Assembly (NCBI GenBank): GCA_031269205.1
Contig: JAISZM010000132.1
Location: forward strand, 1-5,265
Length of the DNA stretch: 5,265 nt
From: Eubacteriales Family XIII. Incertae Sedis bacterium
GTDB taxonomy: Bacteria > Bacillota > Clostridia > Peptostreptococcales > Anaerovoracaceae
Direction of reading: 5' to 3'
The notes under the pieces were generated by a model. That model did no database searches, was not told the origin of the DNA, and saw only the letters and a program-made list of their open reading frames with translations. Numbering within the stretch: the first letter of the stretch is position 1; every line of letters begins with the position of its first letter. The position numbers and the translations under genes were made by a program. Shown here piece after piece: positions 4,950 through 5,265 of the stretch.

Positions 4950-5265
4950 AGATAGACAAGATGTTATACGCGGGTACGTTTGATCCGGTCACGAGTGGCC
5001 ACCTTGACGTCATCAGACGGGCGGTCGCGCTGACGGATGAGCTTATCGTAGGGGTCTTGATGAATTCGGCAAAACGGTGTTATTATACGGAACATGAACG
5101 TTTCGATATGCTGAAAATAGCGACCTATGACTTGGAGGGCGTGACCCTCGGTGGCTTTGGCGGTCTGCTCGCCGACTACGCCAAGGAGAACGGCGTCGGG
5201 GCAGTGGTCAGAGGACTGCGCGCGACGACGGATTTCGAGTACGAGATACAGATGGCGCAGATGAA
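4946..5265 (+). CDS. coaD: Phosphopantetheine adenylyltransferase CoaD (3' end missing)
   Basis: CoaD joins 4'-phosphopantetheine and ATP to dephospho-CoA plus pyrophosphate, the penultimate step of coenzyme A synthesis in the cytosol. The first 106 residues of about 160 are visible. The nucleotidyltransferase motif GTFDPVTSGH (10-19) contains the TxGH signature (16-19), with Thr11 and His19 at the catalytic/ATP positions. N-x-x-K (40-43) followed by Y..ER (47-52) matches the substrate-binding loop. GLLADYA (73-79) and RGLR (89-92) with TDFEYEIQMAQM (95-106) are also family-typical. The residue before GTFDP is Ala, where most members have Pro. The start at 4946 is chosen over Met6 (4961) because the usual short N-terminus precedes the first strand. 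No good Shine-Dalgarno site is seen; AAGGA at 4923-4927 is 18 nt away. The gene is last in the visible recG-rsmD-coaD run. Confidence 0.95.
   Translation, partial: MKIDKMLYAGTFDPVTSGHLDVIRRAVALTDELIVGVLMNSAKRCYYTEHERFDMLKIATYDLEGVTLGGFGGLLADYAKENGVGAVVRGLRATTDFEYEIQMAQM

Noticed and set aside
1..5265. CRISPR arrays, tRNA or rRNA genes, insertion sequences, toxin-antitoxin or defence genes
   Set aside because: No spaced direct repeats, cloverleaf, transposase or terminal inverted repeats were found. The five genes and short gaps account for the whole window.

Overview
The window is GC-rich bacterial DNA carrying five genes, all on the + strand, closely spaced. From left to right they are: the 3' part of a branched-chain amino acid carrier (brnQ), a cytosolic alpha/beta-hydrolase of the hormone-sensitive-lipase type, and a run of three housekeeping genes, recG, rsmD and the 5' part of coaD. 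Isoleucine is often encoded by ATA and arginine often by AGG/AGA, which is uncommon for GC-rich DNA. Together with the recG-rsmD-coaD order and an amino-acid uptake gene, this fits an anaerobic, amino-acid-fermenting lineage such as Synergistota. Clostridia-like Firmicutes also keep this gene order, so the taxonomic placement is inference only.

Layout: 1-803 encodes the membrane-embedded C-terminal part of BrnQ. The 128 nt after it hold a perfect 11-bp GC hairpin, a second AT-rich dyad whose 3' arm is U-rich, and a strong Shine-Dalgarno site for the hydrolase (932-1885). The next 109 nt hold a small dyad over the hydrolase stop codon, a probable intrinsic terminator, a small tetraloop hairpin and an extended -10 promoter element. 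That element would place the transcript start almost exactly on the recG ATG (1995), and no Shine-Dalgarno site lies in front of it. recG (1995-4124), rsmD (4179-4892) and coaD (4946 to the window edge) follow with gaps of 54 and 53 nt and probably form one transcription unit.

The three right-hand genes are core functions: replication-fork and recombination-intermediate remodelling, 16S rRNA methylation, and coenzyme A synthesis. They share no pathway, and the grouping looks like a conserved housekeeping cluster. BrnQ and the hydrolase appear to be separate transcription units.

No mobile element, CRISPR array, tRNA, rRNA or defence system is visible. The most unusual signal is at translation level. 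Both gaps of the recG-rsmD-coaD run contain a 14- or 16-codon mini-ORF that starts just after the upstream stop codon and ends in an ATGA overlap with the next start codon. coaD has no good ribosome binding site of its own, so this could be a translational relay, although chance is not excluded. Other points are an apparently leaderless recG, an A8 run followed by a hairpin inside recG, polar insertions in RsmD, and sharply different isoleucine codon choice between neighbouring genes.
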